Origin: Mitsuaria sp. GD03876 | GTDB taxonomy: Bacteria > Pseudomonadota > Gammaproteobacteria > Burkholderiales > Burkholderiaceae_C | NCBI RefSeq assembly: GCF_029840635.1 | Contig: NZ_JAOCCU010000019.1 | Location: 58,886 to 122,885 of the forward strand | Length of the DNA: 64,000 bases | Direction: 5' to 3' | Shown: positions 16,579-24,729 of the stretch, piece after piece | Numbering within the stretch: position 1 is the first letter of the stretch | Layout of the letters: every line of letters begins with the position of its first letter | Notes under the pieces: model-generated | Told to the model about the DNA's origin: nothing | Seen by the model: only the letters and a program-made list of their open reading frames with translations | Database searches by the model: none | Program-made: the position numbers and the translations under genes

Positions 16579-17373
16579 ATGAAAAGCGAAGTCGTTGCTT
16601 CTGTTGCCGCCGCCGCATTCAATTGTCCCCACTGCGGGGCCTTTGCAAGCCAGAAATGGTATTCAGTGGCCGCCGCCGCTATCGCGAGGCTGCCCGCGAT
16701 TCATTCACCAGAGGACCTGGCAAACGTCAGGACGTTTGGGGCGTCGCTCGGCGACACCTTGGTTCGTACGATGCGAATATCGCGTCCAGGTTATGGCTCC
16801 GAGCCATTTCTCGGCCTAACGAGGCGAGTGGATGAGGTTGTGGACGTCGAGAACCTGCATCTCAGCGAGTGTTTTCACTGCAAGAAACTGGCGGTATGGG
16901 CGCAACGTCAACTGGTTTCACCGAGCGCCAAGTCGGGGCCGGCTTCCAATGATGATCTCCCGGACGAAATTCGTCGGGATTATGAGGAAGCCCGATCCAT
17001 CGTGGGCGACTCGCCGCGAGGTGCCGCCGCTCTCCTGCGCTTGTGTGTGCAGAAGCTTTGCAAGCATCTGGGGGAGTCTGGCTCTGACATCAACAAGGAC
17101 ATCGGCTCGCTTGTCACGAAAGGGCTAGACCCAACGGTGCAGAAGGCGCTGGATATCGTGCGGGTGATTGGCAACGAGTCTGTCCATCCCGGTGAACTGG
17201 ATCTTCGCGATGATCAGGAAACTGCCTTGCTGCTTTTCGAACTGATCAACGCAATAGCGGATCGGATGATTACGCATCCGAAGAAGGTTGAGGCGATTTA
17301 CTCTAAGCTGCCGGAGAAAAAGCTCCAGGGCATCATGATCCGAGATGCTAAGGCTAATGGGTCTACCACGTAG
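16579..17373 (+). CDS. DUF4145 (HEPN-like) protein with N-terminal zinc ribbon
   Basis: A 264-residue protein. Two cysteine pairs, CPHC (residues 14-17) and CFHC (about 99-102), form a likely zinc ribbon. The C-terminal half is an alpha-helical DUF4145 domain, a HEPN-superfamily member, with the characteristic R..GNE.VH motif near residues 196-204 (RVIGNESVH). HEPN proteins are often RNases or RNA-binding partners in toxin and restriction systems, so an RNA-cutting effector role is plausible but unproven. A strong SD (GGAGGGAG) lies 6 nt before ATG. It sits 56 bp after the ABC-type ATPase on the same strand and is probably co-transcribed with it. DUF4145 also occurs as a stand-alone protein of unknown function, so the defence reading comes from context. 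Confidence 0.75.
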   Translation: MKSEVVASVAAAAFNCPHCGAFASQKWYSVAAAAIARLPAIHSPEDLANVRTFGASLGDTLVRTMRISRPGYGSEPFLGLTRRVDEVVDVENLHLSECFHCKKLAVWAQRQLVSPSAKSGPASNDDLPDEIRRDYEEARSIVGDSPRGAAALLRLCVQKLCKHLGESGSDINKDIGSLVTKGLDPTVQKALDIVRVIGNESVHPGELDLRDDQETALLLFELINAIADRMITHPKKVEAIYSKLPEKKLQGIMIRDAKANGSTT

Positions 17374-17484
17374 TGCCAATGCACCAGACGGGAGCTTAAT
17401 GTAGCCGATAGCCTCCTCAAATATTAGACTGATGCCGTTTCCGGTTTTGGAACAATCGAGTCAACTGATTAATCAGGAGGGAGC

Positions 17485-17985
17485 ATGAATATTCACGACG
17501 ATCACATGTATCACGGTGCGGCCCTTATCCAGGTCGCAGAGCATCCGCAATTCACAGCAATCAACTCTCTAAAGATCAACGGGACTATTGTTCCGGTCGC
17601 CTACAAGATCAACGACGAGACTGCGCTCTATCTGAAATATGCAACCAAGCCTAAGCTCGCGCATCAGGAGTATGTTTTCACATTCACAAGTGAGCACCTT
17701 GCCGATCTAAAGACGATTCAGGCCAAGAACAGCAAAACGTTCATTGCCCTTGTCTGCATTCACGACCGGGAGATCTGTTGCCTCTCATATGACGAACTCG
17801 ACGCTCTGGTCACTCGTCGGCGAGAAGCAAAGGGTGAAGAGGAGGAGCAGTATGCTGTTCTGGTCACCGCTCCAAAGGGGAAGGAACTTCGCGTGTATGT
17901 CAATGCTCCGGGAAAGAAGAACGCCATGCTGGGCAAAGAGATGAAGGTGCCTCGCAAAGCATTTCCCAGCATGGTGTTTGGCTGA
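17485..17985 (+). CDS. Hypothetical protein, 166 aa, downstream of DUF4145 gene
   Basis: I do not recognise this protein. It has no signal peptide or membrane segment. The middle (about residues 35-105) alternates hydrophobic and polar residues as in a beta-rich fold, and it has a glutamate run (EEEEQ) near residue 119. A clear SD (AGGAGGG) lies 5 nt before ATG, so it is very likely a real gene. It is 111 bp after the DUF4145 gene on the same strand and could be the third member of that locus or an independent island gene. Base composition is near 50-55% GC, lower than its chromosomal neighbours. Confidence 0.65.
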   Translation: MNIHDDHMYHGAALIQVAEHPQFTAINSLKINGTIVPVAYKINDETALYLKYATKPKLAHQEYVFTFTSEHLADLKTIQAKNSKTFIALVCIHDREICCLSYDELDALVTRRREAKGEEEEQYAVLVTAPKGKELRVYVNAPGKKNAMLGKEMKVPRKAFPSMVFG

Positions 17986-18750
17986 CTATCGGCCGGAATC
18001 ATGGGACCTCCGGGGGGTCTCGGGAAGGAGTTGCGTTCATCGGGCCTGAGTTCTGTGCAGGTATGCGATCGAGGTTCACTTGGCATCCTGTGCACTCGAG
18101 TGATCGTTCATTCGCCGATCACGCGTCCGAATAATCACATAATGCACATTGTCAATTGTCCGCATTGGTCAGCCAGGGCCAGGATCCCGAAACAGACGGC
18201 GCTGACGGAAGTAAGCGTGATCGCCGCCCCGCCATGAACAGGTCGCAGGCAGATGGTTGATACATCCACCCGCAGCCCCGTCGTAGTTCGAAGCATGTGG
18301 GGAATGTTTAAACGAACTGCGACCGCAGGATGCGCAGATCGTTGAGACTTTTCGGGCGTGGACGCGGGTCGGTTAAACAATTTTTCAGCTCGATGAGTTT
18401 CGCCTTGAATCGCATGGAGACGACCTCGACGAAGTTCCAGGCCATGAGGTCGGCGAGCGACAGCGACGAGTGAGAACGTCCCGGTCTGCCCGAGCCCGTA
18501 GTCGCGCGGGGGTTGAGCCCAACCTCAACCCTCAATCTAGTAGAATATTCATTGAAATCAAGCACTTAGCAACATGCTCGCGTAATGCATCGAGTATCGA
18601 TCCAATACCGGCTGCTCAGGACGGAATGCACCGAGCGAAAGCTGCGGCATCGAGGAACTGGAATGACGCAAGGGGCCAAAGCCTCAGTTGACTGCCTCGT
18701 GCAAGTCGCAACCCCTCGTGCAAGTCGCAACCTGAAAAGCAGGCTTTGAG
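17986..18750. other. 765-bp stretch without a recognisable gene
   Basis: Only short frames occur here (for example 18001-18237 on plus and 18308-18565 on minus). None has a good ribosome-binding site or a recognisable motif. Mixed base composition and lack of long frames suggest decayed mobile DNA. The last 60 bp hold a 19-bp-period direct repeat just before the next gene. Confidence 0.45.
18695..18731. repeat. Two 18-bp direct repeats 20 bp before a small gene
   Basis: CCTCGTGCAAGTCGCAAC occurs at 18695-18712 and again at 18714-18731, a period of 19 bp. Spacing of about two helical turns and position just upstream of the 18751 start fit a regulatory site, but a chance duplication is equally possible. 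Confidence 0.6.
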
Positions 18751-19074
18751 ATGCATGTGCTGGCGCCAATCGGCTATCCGTCACTACCCTCGGCCGCCGA
18801 GTTGCGGCAGTGGTCGGTGTTGGAGGTCGAAGACGACGATGGATCACAGGTGCGGTTGTTGGCCGGTCTGCTGGACGGCAGTGCAACCAAAGTGCGACTA
18901 ACAAGCCAGATTGAGCAAGTCGAAGGCGGCCAGGTGCTCACCCGTTCTGGGAGCGTCTACACGCTGGCGGGCCCACCCGCCACCGCGGAACAAGCTCGCT
19001 CCCAGGCAAGCCGCCGCAACGCGTTGCTCGCCGGGCGATTGGCGCAAGACGTGACGCACGAGTACCTCAGGTAG
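18751..19074 (+). CDS. Hypothetical protein, 107 aa
   Basis: A small soluble protein with a beta-rich middle and an alanine/arginine-rich helical end. It includes the phrase TRSGSVYTLAGPPAT, a pattern I associate with small uncharacterised proteins of integrative elements. It has no membrane segment. The SD is weak (AGGC 10 nt before ATG). The WYL regulator starts 142 bp downstream, and its likely operator separates the two, so they are probably not one operon. No function can be assigned. Confidence 0.5.
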   Translation: MHVLAPIGYPSLPSAAELRQWSVLEVEDDDGSQVRLLAGLLDGSATKVRLTSQIEQVEGGQVLTRSGSVYTLAGPPATAEQARSQASRRNALLAGRLAQDVTHEYLR

Positions 19075-19152
19075 TCGAGAGACGTATCCGTATCGTGTAA
19101 GCGTCGAAGGGCCGCTTGACCGCTCATTGCCGTCCGCCCAGACATCAAGAGA

Positions 19153-19183
19153 TATGGTTTTACATATCGTATGTTCCTTCATA
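19153..19183. promoter_or_regulatory. 31-bp imperfect palindrome upstream of WYL regulator
   Basis: Arms TATG...ACATA (19153-19166) and TATGT...CATA (19170-19183) pair around the centre at 19168; 18 of the 20 outer and inner arm positions are complementary. It lies 34 bp before the regulator's start in an AT-rich gap. BrxR/CapW-type WYL repressors are known to bind inverted repeats in front of their own gene, so this is the probable operator. Confidence 0.6.
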
Positions 19184-19216
19184 TGATCGGGAGGATCAAT
19201 ACGACGCGACGTCACC

Positions 19217-20050
19217 ATGTCCATCGAGGGCCGTCAGGCGAGGGATGCGAAGGTAGGCCGAATCCTTCTCTGGGAAGGACGGATCAGCCGCAGCCGGCTC
19301 ATTGCCGAATACGGCCTGAGTCCCATCAGGGCCAGTGAATGGTTGCGGGACTTCAGGGAATCCTTCCCTGAGTGGGTGGCTTGGGACAGCAAGCTCAAGG
19401 CTGACCTGGCCACATCGAAGGCCTACGCCGATGCCGAGCGCGCCGCGAAGTCCTCTCAGCCGAGCGCCATCGACGACATGCTGGTGCCCTATGCGCCGGA
19501 CACGCCGGGCCGGCCACTGTCGGTCTCCTGGGACTTCGTGCATACATCGCCCCGCACGTTCTCCCGTTTGAACCTGGCGATCACCGACCGCCAGCGGGTG
19601 AAGTTCCTCTACTGCTCGATGAACAACCCGGAGCTGCACGAGCGGACCATCGAGCCCCACAGTCTGGTGCGGGCCGGCCGCCGGTGGCACGTCCGCGGCT
19701 TCTGCCTCTTGCGGCAGGACTTCCGTGACTTCGTGTTGGGCCGCATGACCAAAGCCCAACTGTTGGCGGAACCCTGCACGGCCGACGCTTCGGCCGACGC
19801 CAGCTGGTCAACGGTTCTCAAAGTCAGGCTGGTCGCACACCCTAGACTCAGCCCTGCACAGCAACTGGTCGTTAGAAACGAATACTTCAACGGGGCCTCA
19901 GCGCGCGTCGAGAGCTGCAGGGCCGCCCTCCTGAACTACATGGTGCAGGAGCTGATGGCGGCGACGGACGTGAAGCGGCAAGTGCCTCCCGACTACCAGT
20001 TGGCGATTGAGAACACGGAGGAGTGCGGGCAATGGCTGTTCAGGACCTGA
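19217..20050 (+). CDS. WYL-domain transcriptional regulator (BrxR/CapW-like)
   Basis: A 277-residue regulator. The N-terminus (about residues 8-60) is a winged helix-turn-helix. The WYL domain spans about 105-185, with 'RTIEPHSLVRAGRRWHVRGF' and 'FRDFVLGRM' as its core strands. The C-terminal domain matches the layout of BrxR/CapW proteins, which are about this long. Such proteins repress phage-defence operons and respond to an unknown ligand, possibly a nucleic acid or nucleotide. A probable operator palindrome lies at 19153-19183. The next gene overlaps its end by 19 bp and looks like the start of a Wadjet jetA gene, so this was probably the Wadjet operon's regulator. The rest of that operon is missing here. 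Confidence 0.8.
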   Translation: MSIEGRQARDAKVGRILLWEGRISRSRLIAEYGLSPIRASEWLRDFRESFPEWVAWDSKLKADLATSKAYADAERAAKSSQPSAIDDMLVPYAPDTPGRPLSVSWDFVHTSPRTFSRLNLAITDRQRVKFLYCSMNNPELHERTIEPHSLVRAGRRWHVRGFCLLRQDFRDFVLGRMTKAQLLAEPCTADASADASWSTVLKVRLVAHPRLSPAQQLVVRNEYFNGASARVESCRAALLNYMVQELMAATDVKRQVPPDYQLAIENTEECGQWLFRT

Positions 20051-20259
20051 CCGACCAAATTCGCCAGGAGAAGGTGGCCGAGCGCTACCCTCCCCTGTTC
20101 AAGCGGCTGCCGGATCGGCTGTTCACGCCACTGGCTTCGGCCAACCGCTTCCAGTACTGGACCTTGTTGTGCGTGCTGCACGCCAAGCGTTTCGGCCCGG
20201 AGGCCCCGCTGCCGCCCAGCGCCGGTTTCCTGATGGAGGGTCGGCCGGGATTCATGTGA
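20032..20259 (+). pseudogene. Truncated Wadjet JetA-like gene (5' end only)
   Basis: The first 68 codons read 'LFKRLPDRLFTPLASANR' and 'YWTLLCVLHAKRF', the pattern at the N-terminus of JetA proteins of Wadjet plasmid-defence systems (an SMC-like complex that cuts circular DNA). Full JetA is several hundred residues. Here the frame runs straight into the transposon end repeat at 20236 and stops 24 bp later, so the last residues come from the repeat. ATG 20032 has GGAGGAG 7 nt upstream and overlaps the WYL gene. No jetB, jetC or jetD is seen in the window, on this side or beyond the other transposon end. The assignment is by pattern memory, so moderate. Confidence 0.6.
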
Positions 20260-20283
20260 TTTCACGCCAAAAATAGCTTAAGT
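20236..20283 (+). repeat. Left terminal inverted repeat of the Tn3-family element
   Basis: Starts GAGGGTCGGCCGGGATTCAT and ends GCTTAAGT. It matches the reverse complement of 47594-47641 except at five positions (one near the middle, four just before CTTAAGT). It supplies the last codons and stop of the truncated JetA-like frame. Confidence 0.85.
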
Positions 20284-20330
20284 GACTGTCGGAAAATAAG
20301 AAATCGGAAATTTGGCTTAGCCTGAGACTG

Positions 20331-20434
20331 CTCAGCCGCTCAGCCGCTCAGCCGCTCAGCCGCTCAGCCGCTCAGCCGCTCAGCCGCTCAGCTGGTCAGG
20401 TGGTCAGCTGGTCAGCTGGTCAGCCGCTCAGCTG
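20331..20434. repeat. Tandem array of 13 8-bp units near the transposon left end
   Basis: Seven identical CTCAGCCG units (20331-20386) are followed by six variants of the CTCAGCTG / GTCAGCTG type. The array lies 48 bp inside the left inverted repeat and in no recognisable gene. A regular short-unit array next to a transposon end could bind a protein or be a slippage product; nothing in the sequence decides. Confidence 0.9.
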
Positions 20435-20619
20435 GCTATGTGTGCAAAAGCAGTCGTTGAACGTCAAACTCGGCTGCAATGACTGGAAATCCATTCATTG
20501 GCCTCCGACGCGACTCCCTCCCCTGCTTGTCACAGGAGGGCCTTCACCGGCGGCGGTACTGATCCGCGCCAGGCGCAGCCCGCATCGGCCCTCGTTTCTG
20601 CAGCGATCAAAATCGGGGC

Positions 20620-20823
20620 ATGAAGCGAATTCGAGTCGCCCCGGGCAGGTTCGTCGTCGTCTCCTCGGAGATGGCGGAGAAAGCAGCGCGCGTGACGGCG
20701 ACCGGTCTCACACGCGAGCAGGTCCTTGAGCTCAAAGCGGCCGAGCCCAAACGCGCAGCCGGTCTGATTGCAGGCTCGCCCAAGCCGTTGGGCATCGCCA
20801 GGCCTAGGCGGCCTGTTCGCTGA
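20620..20823 (+). CDS. Possible small basic protein, 67 aa
   Basis: A short frame encoding a basic, alanine-rich protein with no signal or membrane segment and no motif I recognise. Upstream GGGG lies too close to the ATG to be a convincing ribosome-binding site. It lies between the repeat array and the GTPase operon. It may be a chance frame; kept at low confidence because a gene-sized gap would otherwise remain here. Confidence 0.3.
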   Translation: MKRIRVAPGRFVVVSSEMAEKAARVTATGLTREQVLELKAAEPKRAAGLIAGSPKPLGIARPRRPVR

Positions 20824-20999
20824 GCTACATGGGTGTGTATCAACTGCGTGTGATGCCGTAGCTTGGTCAGAGTGGCCGGAATAGAGGCTCTCCTCCCGGT
20901 TTCAAGCACTTGATCCCGAGCATTGCACGGCACGCTGCCGAGCGGCTAAATCGACGTCGCAGCCGATTGATGCTGCGCCAGAGAAGGGAAATCCGACCC

Positions 21000-21137
21000 A
21001 TGACTACGCACATCAAGGCGGGCCCCAAGCCCAAGAAGGAAGACGGCACTGACGACCGCCGCCGCCACGTTGACGAGGAGAACTCGAAAAAGCATCCCAC
21101 ACTGCCGATCCACAAGCACGACCCGAAAAAGAAGTAG
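21000..21137 (+). CDS. Possible small charged protein, 45 aa
   Basis: An ATG with AAGGGA 10 nt upstream starts a 45-residue, strongly charged, lysine/aspartate/histidine-rich peptide (KPKKEDGTDDRRRH, HKHDPKKK). It has no hydrophobic core, so it would be disordered. It ends 168 bp before the metallophosphoesterase gene. Small disordered proteins of this type occur in Burkholderiales genomes, but I cannot name one. Confidence 0.4.
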   Translation: MTTHIKAGPKPKKEDGTDDRRRHVDEENSKKHPTLPIHKHDPKKK

Positions 21138-21305
21138 GCCCTCTGCAGTCCGATCTGTGCGGCGCCGACTGCGCATGCCGTCGGCGCTTGTGGTAAGCCG
21201 CAGTGACGGCCCAAGAGTCGACCTACCAACCGGACGCGGTCGCCACCTTGGCGCCCTGGGAATCCTCCCCTCGGGCACCCCCAAATGTGTCGTTACGATT
21301 TGTGA

Positions 21306-22622
21306 ATGCGACTGCTGCATCTCTCCGACATTCACTTCCAGGAGCCCGACTGCCTGGAGCCTCTGACCGATCCGGAGCGCCCCTACAGGACGCGTCTGAA
21401 AAACGACCTCGAGACGCTGTGCGCCGAGAAGACCGTCGACGCCATCCTGGTCAGCGGCGACATCGCCTTCAAGGGCCATCCCGCCGAGTTCGAGGTGGCC
21501 GACGCCTGGCTGAAGGAGCTGGCAGCAGCATCAGGCTGCCGTCCTGACCGCATTTACGTGGTGCCGGGCAACCATGACGTGGACCGTTCCATCTGCCGCG
21601 GTTCGATGGCAATCTCCAACGCACAGGCTGCCATCGCCAATGCGCCTCACTTGCGCCGCGAAACCGTGCTGCGCACGCAGCTCAGGGACGCCGAGTCTGG
21701 CGCGGCGCTGTTCAAGCCCCTGGCCGCCTACAACGCCTTCGCCTCGCCCCTGGGCTGCTTTGTCAGCCCAGCGCAGCCGTACTGGGTCTACAACCTGGAC
21801 GATCTTGGTGGCGGCGTGACTTTGCGCCTGCACGGCCTCACCTCGACGTTGATCTCCGGCTTGGAAGATCGCGACAACCAAGCCGGCCGGCTCTATCTCA
21901 GCCCGCTGCAGACGGTGCTTGACCCCGAGCCCGACGTGCTGAACCTGGTCATGTCTCATCATCCGCCTCGATGGTTCCTCGATGAACACGCCGTCGATGA
22001 CGCCGTCAACGACCGGGCGCCGCTGCAGTTCTTCGGCCACGAGCACCGACAGCGCTGCATCCCGACCGACGGGTACATGCGTTTCAGCGCCGGCGCGGTG
22101 AACCCCGAGCGGCACGAACCCGACTGGAAGCCAGGCTACAACGTCATCGACATCGAGGTCGTCGGCGCCGGCAAGGAGCGCGTGGTGCGGGTACGCGCGC
22201 ACGTGCGCCAGCTGCAGAAGAATCCGGAGCGGTTCATCGCCGTAACCACCAAACAAGGGCAGGATGTGTGGACCCAGGACATCCTGTTCCCCAGCCATGC
22301 CACGCACGTCGTCCGTCCGGCCGAAGCCCAGCCCGCCCAGGCGACCGCTCCAGCGCCGGCCGCGCCTGCGGCACCAGTGCACGTCGCAACGCCCGCGGAG
22401 GTGGCCATGAGCAGCCCGAACACCAAGGGGTTGGTCTTCCGGTTCTGGAACCTGGCCGACAGCCAGAAGCGCGAGATCATGTTCAAGCTCAAGCTCATCA
22501 CCCAGGAAGACTTGGCGCTGAGCGATGAGGAACTCTATGACCGCGGGCTGCGTCTAGCTGCCAAGCAAGGGCTGCTCGAAGCGCTGGCCCGTGAAGTCGA
22601 TGCTCTGCAACAACAAGGCTGA
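21306..22622 (+). CDS. Calcineurin-like metallophosphoesterase with C-terminal GTPase-associated adaptor domain
   Basis: A 438-residue cytoplasmic protein. Residues 1-300 carry the full metallophosphoesterase set: LSDIHF (DxH), VSGDIAF (GD), PGNHDVD (GNHD), SHHPP and FGHEHRQ (GHxH). These bind two metal ions, and the enzyme should hydrolyse a phosphodiester or phosphomonoester, possibly a nucleotide or nucleic acid. An Ala/Pro linker (about 338-360) leads to a small helical C-terminal domain (about 370-436; WNLADSQKREIMFKLKLIT) that fits the GTPase-associated adaptor domain seen on effectors of these systems. It is gene 1 of a five-gene operon with the GASH protein (20 bp gap), two GTPases and GAP1. 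In the predicted conflict system this is the likely effector. No SD of note precedes ATG 21306. Confidence 0.85.
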   Translation: MRLLHLSDIHFQEPDCLEPLTDPERPYRTRLKNDLETLCAEKTVDAILVSGDIAFKGHPAEFEVADAWLKELAAASGCRPDRIYVVPGNHDVDRSICRGSMAISNAQAAIANAPHLRRETVLRTQLRDAESGAALFKPLAAYNAFASPLGCFVSPAQPYWVYNLDDLGGGVTLRLHGLTSTLISGLEDRDNQAGRLYLSPLQTVLDPEPDVLNLVMSHHPPRWFLDEHAVDDAVNDRAPLQFFGHEHRQRCIPTDGYMRFSAGAVNPERHEPDWKPGYNVIDIEVVGAGKERVVRVRAHVRQLQKNPERFIAVTTKQGQDVWTQDILFPSHATHVVRPAEAQPAQATAPAPAAPAAPVHVATPAEVAMSSPNTKGLVFRFWNLADSQKREIMFKLKLITQEDLALSDEELYDRGLRLAAKQGLLEALAREVDALQQQG

Positions 22623-22642
22623 CTGCCAGCCAAGGGAGGCAT

Positions 22643-23680
22643 ATGAAAGCTGAATTCCAGGGTTGGTACGAGGCGGTGCAGCTGAAGCTGGACCCGCAAG
22701 TCATGGAAGCTCGGTGGGCGGCCGTCCAGGCGCTGGCCGCATCGGTCAGCGACGAGGAACTTGAAGCCCTCGCGCGTGCAGCCTTCCGCTCCGACCAGAC
22801 GATGGCCGCCACAGCCACGGTACGCGCCAAGCTGGCCGACAAGGGCGGCGCGATGCCCGACGAAGAGTTCGCGCTGCTTGCCGCGGCCACCCTGGTTGTC
22901 ATCCTTCAGGAAGACCATCCTGCTGCAGCACGTGCGGCCACCATGATTTGCACGGCTCATTTCATGAACCTGCGCACGCTGCGCCAGCCGATGGATCTCG
23001 TCGGCCTGGGGGCGACTGCCAGGGTTGGGCTGGCCCGCACCTCGCGCCGGCGTCCGCCACTTGAGTTGGAAGCGATGCCTTCGCTGGAGATGGACACGAC
23101 CTCGGCCGAAGAGACCCAGGACTGCAATGAGAGCATCAGGCTGCTCGCCAGCGCAATCACCGAGGCCATGCAGCAGCTCGCCGACCGGCAGGCTGAGTTC
23201 GAGGAGCGGGCCCTGCGCTACATCAGCATCCAGGACGAAGAGCTGAACATGCTGTGGTGGCTCCAAGGCGGCCGTACCCGGGCCGGCGAGGTGTTTGGGA
23301 ACGTCCCACGGGAGCAGCAGCCCTTCGTGCTGGCGCGCGATCTCGCCGAGGCCACCTTCGACTTGCCCGGTGCGTCCGCCATCGGCTCGCTGCTGGATAG
23401 GGCCGGCATCAAGGACGACGAACCGCTGGAGATCGCGGCTGCCATCCAGGCCTTGCCGATTGACTGGCTCAGGATCGCGCTGCCGGAGGCCGACAAGCAC
23501 AAGGCCTCGCCCGTCACCTCACCGCTGCACGAAGGGATCAGGCGGCGGCTGGAAGTTCGTGGCGAGAACTCGTGGGTCGCCGGTTGGGCGGGTGTCTGCG
23601 ACGTCGCCCCCGCAGCGCGCCTGAGCCCGCTGCAGCTGGCGGACCTCTTCTACTGCGAGCAGCTCCTGATCCACAAGTAG
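22643..23680 (+). CDS. GTPase-associated system helical (GASH) protein
   Basis: A 345-residue, mostly alpha-helical protein without signal or membrane segments. The stretch 'EELNMLWWLQGGRTRAGEVF' (about residues 195-215) fits the signature I remember for the GTPase-associated system helical domain. The family has no known catalytic residues and is thought to be a structural or adaptor part of GTPase-centred conflict systems. The ribosome site GGGAGG is 4-5 nt before ATG. It lies 20 bp after the metallophosphoesterase and 2 bp before the first GTPase, so translation is probably coupled. The role is inferred from family and neighbours. Confidence 0.75.
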   Translation: MKAEFQGWYEAVQLKLDPQVMEARWAAVQALAASVSDEELEALARAAFRSDQTMAATATVRAKLADKGGAMPDEEFALLAAATLVVILQEDHPAAARAATMICTAHFMNLRTLRQPMDLVGLGATARVGLARTSRRRPPLELEAMPSLEMDTTSAEETQDCNESIRLLASAITEAMQQLADRQAEFEERALRYISIQDEELNMLWWLQGGRTRAGEVFGNVPREQQPFVLARDLAEATFDLPGASAIGSLLDRAGIKDDEPLEIAAAIQALPIDWLRIALPEADKHKASPVTSPLHEGIRRRLEVRGENSWVAGWAGVCDVAPAARLSPLQLADLFYCEQLLIHK

Positions 23681-23682
23681 CC

Positions 23683-24729
23683 ATGGCAGACCCCGAACCG
23701 CAAGAAGACGCCGCGCCGCCCCGCTGCGCCAACCCGGACTGCCAGGTGGCGGTGGACGGCCGCTGCATTGAAGGCTTTCCCAACACGGCCGAGTGCCCGC
23801 AATTCGGACGCATCCCGACCATCCCGGTCGCCCCTGCGCCCGGCACCTATCCAGCACCGCGCAATGGCGTGGCCATGGAGGCTTCGACCACCTTGTCCGT
23901 CGACGAGGCCGACCACGTCGTCAAGAAACGACCGTCGCGTGTCATCGCCATCGCAGGCCCGCAGTCCGCGGGCAAGACCAGCCTGATCGCCGGCCTGTAC
24001 GACCTGTTCCAGCTCGGCCGGGTCGGAAACGTGGCGTTCGGCCAGTCGTTCTCCCTGCACGCCTTCGAGCAGGCCGCGCACTACTCGCGCGCGGCGTCTC
24101 GCCGCACGACGCCCAACACGCCGCGCACCGAGCGCGGCGAGGTGCGCTTCTATCACCTGGAGTTGGTCGATACCGATTCCGGCGCCACGCCCAGCGTGCT
24201 GCTGGGCGACCGGGCGGGCGAGGAATACCTGGAGACGCGAAGCAACCCGCTGTCGGCGCAGGAGTTTCTCGAACTACGGCGCGCCGACGTACTGACCTTG
24301 CTCGTTGACGGCGAACGGCTGTTAGATGCCGGCCAGCGCCACAACCTGCGCTCTGAGGTCCGCCAGACGCTGCACGCCTTCGTCGAGGCCGGCGTGGTCA
24401 GGCCCACCCAGCGCCTGGCACTTGTGTTGACGAAGCTGGACGTCATCCGCAAGGCAGCCGATGGCGGCGAGCGGAGCTTCCAGGGATTTGACACGCTGGT
24501 GGCAGGCCTGCGCGCCGACTACGGCTCGAACTTCGCGGCCGTCGAGTCCTTCCAGATAGCGGCGCAGCCCAGCACTGACGGCGCCAAGCACGGCGAAAAC
24601 CTGGATCGCCTGCTGGCTTACTGGATGGCCGAGCCGCTGCGCTACCGCCCGGGCCCAATGGTCTTCCAAGTGCCGGAGGCGGAGCGCTACTTCGACCGCC
24701 TCACGCCTGTGCCGAAAGACGTCCAATGA
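23683..24729 (+). CDS. TRAFAC-like GTPase of the double-GTPase family (first partner)
   Basis: A 348-residue protein. Residues 10-45 hold four spaced cysteines (CANPDC, RC, EC) that may bind zinc. The GTPase domain has a P-loop IAGPQSAGKTS (about 90-100), a Walker B-like GDRAGEE (about 172-178) and LVLTKLD (about 248-254), which serves as the NKxD guanine-specificity motif. It belongs with the paired GTPases named double-GTPase in the literature; I am not certain whether it is type 1 or 2. ATG 23683 lies 2 bp after the GASH stop and is chosen over upstream in-frame codons inside that gene. It overlaps the next GTPase by 4 bp. Role: probable switch or sensor that controls the effector. Confidence 0.8.
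   Translation: MADPEPQEDAAPPRCANPDCQVAVDGRCIEGFPNTAECPQFGRIPTIPVAPAPGTYPAPRNGVAMEASTTLSVDEADHVVKKRPSRVIAIAGPQSAGKTSLIAGLYDLFQLGRVGNVAFGQSFSLHAFEQAAHYSRAASRRTTPNTPRTERGEVRFYHLELVDTDSGATPSVLLGDRAGEEYLETRSNPLSAQEFLELRRADVLTLLVDGERLLDAGQRHNLRSEVRQTLHAFVEAGVVRPTQRLALVLTKLDVIRKAADGGERSFQGFDTLVAGLRADYGSNFAAVESFQIAAQPSTDGAKHGENLDRLLAYWMAEPLRYRPGPMVFQVPEAERYFDRLTPVPKDVQ

Noticed and set aside
18308..18565. An 85-residue minus-strand frame in the gene-poor stretch
   Set aside because: No ribosome-binding site and no recognisable motif; it could be decayed mobile DNA but cannot be supported as a gene.
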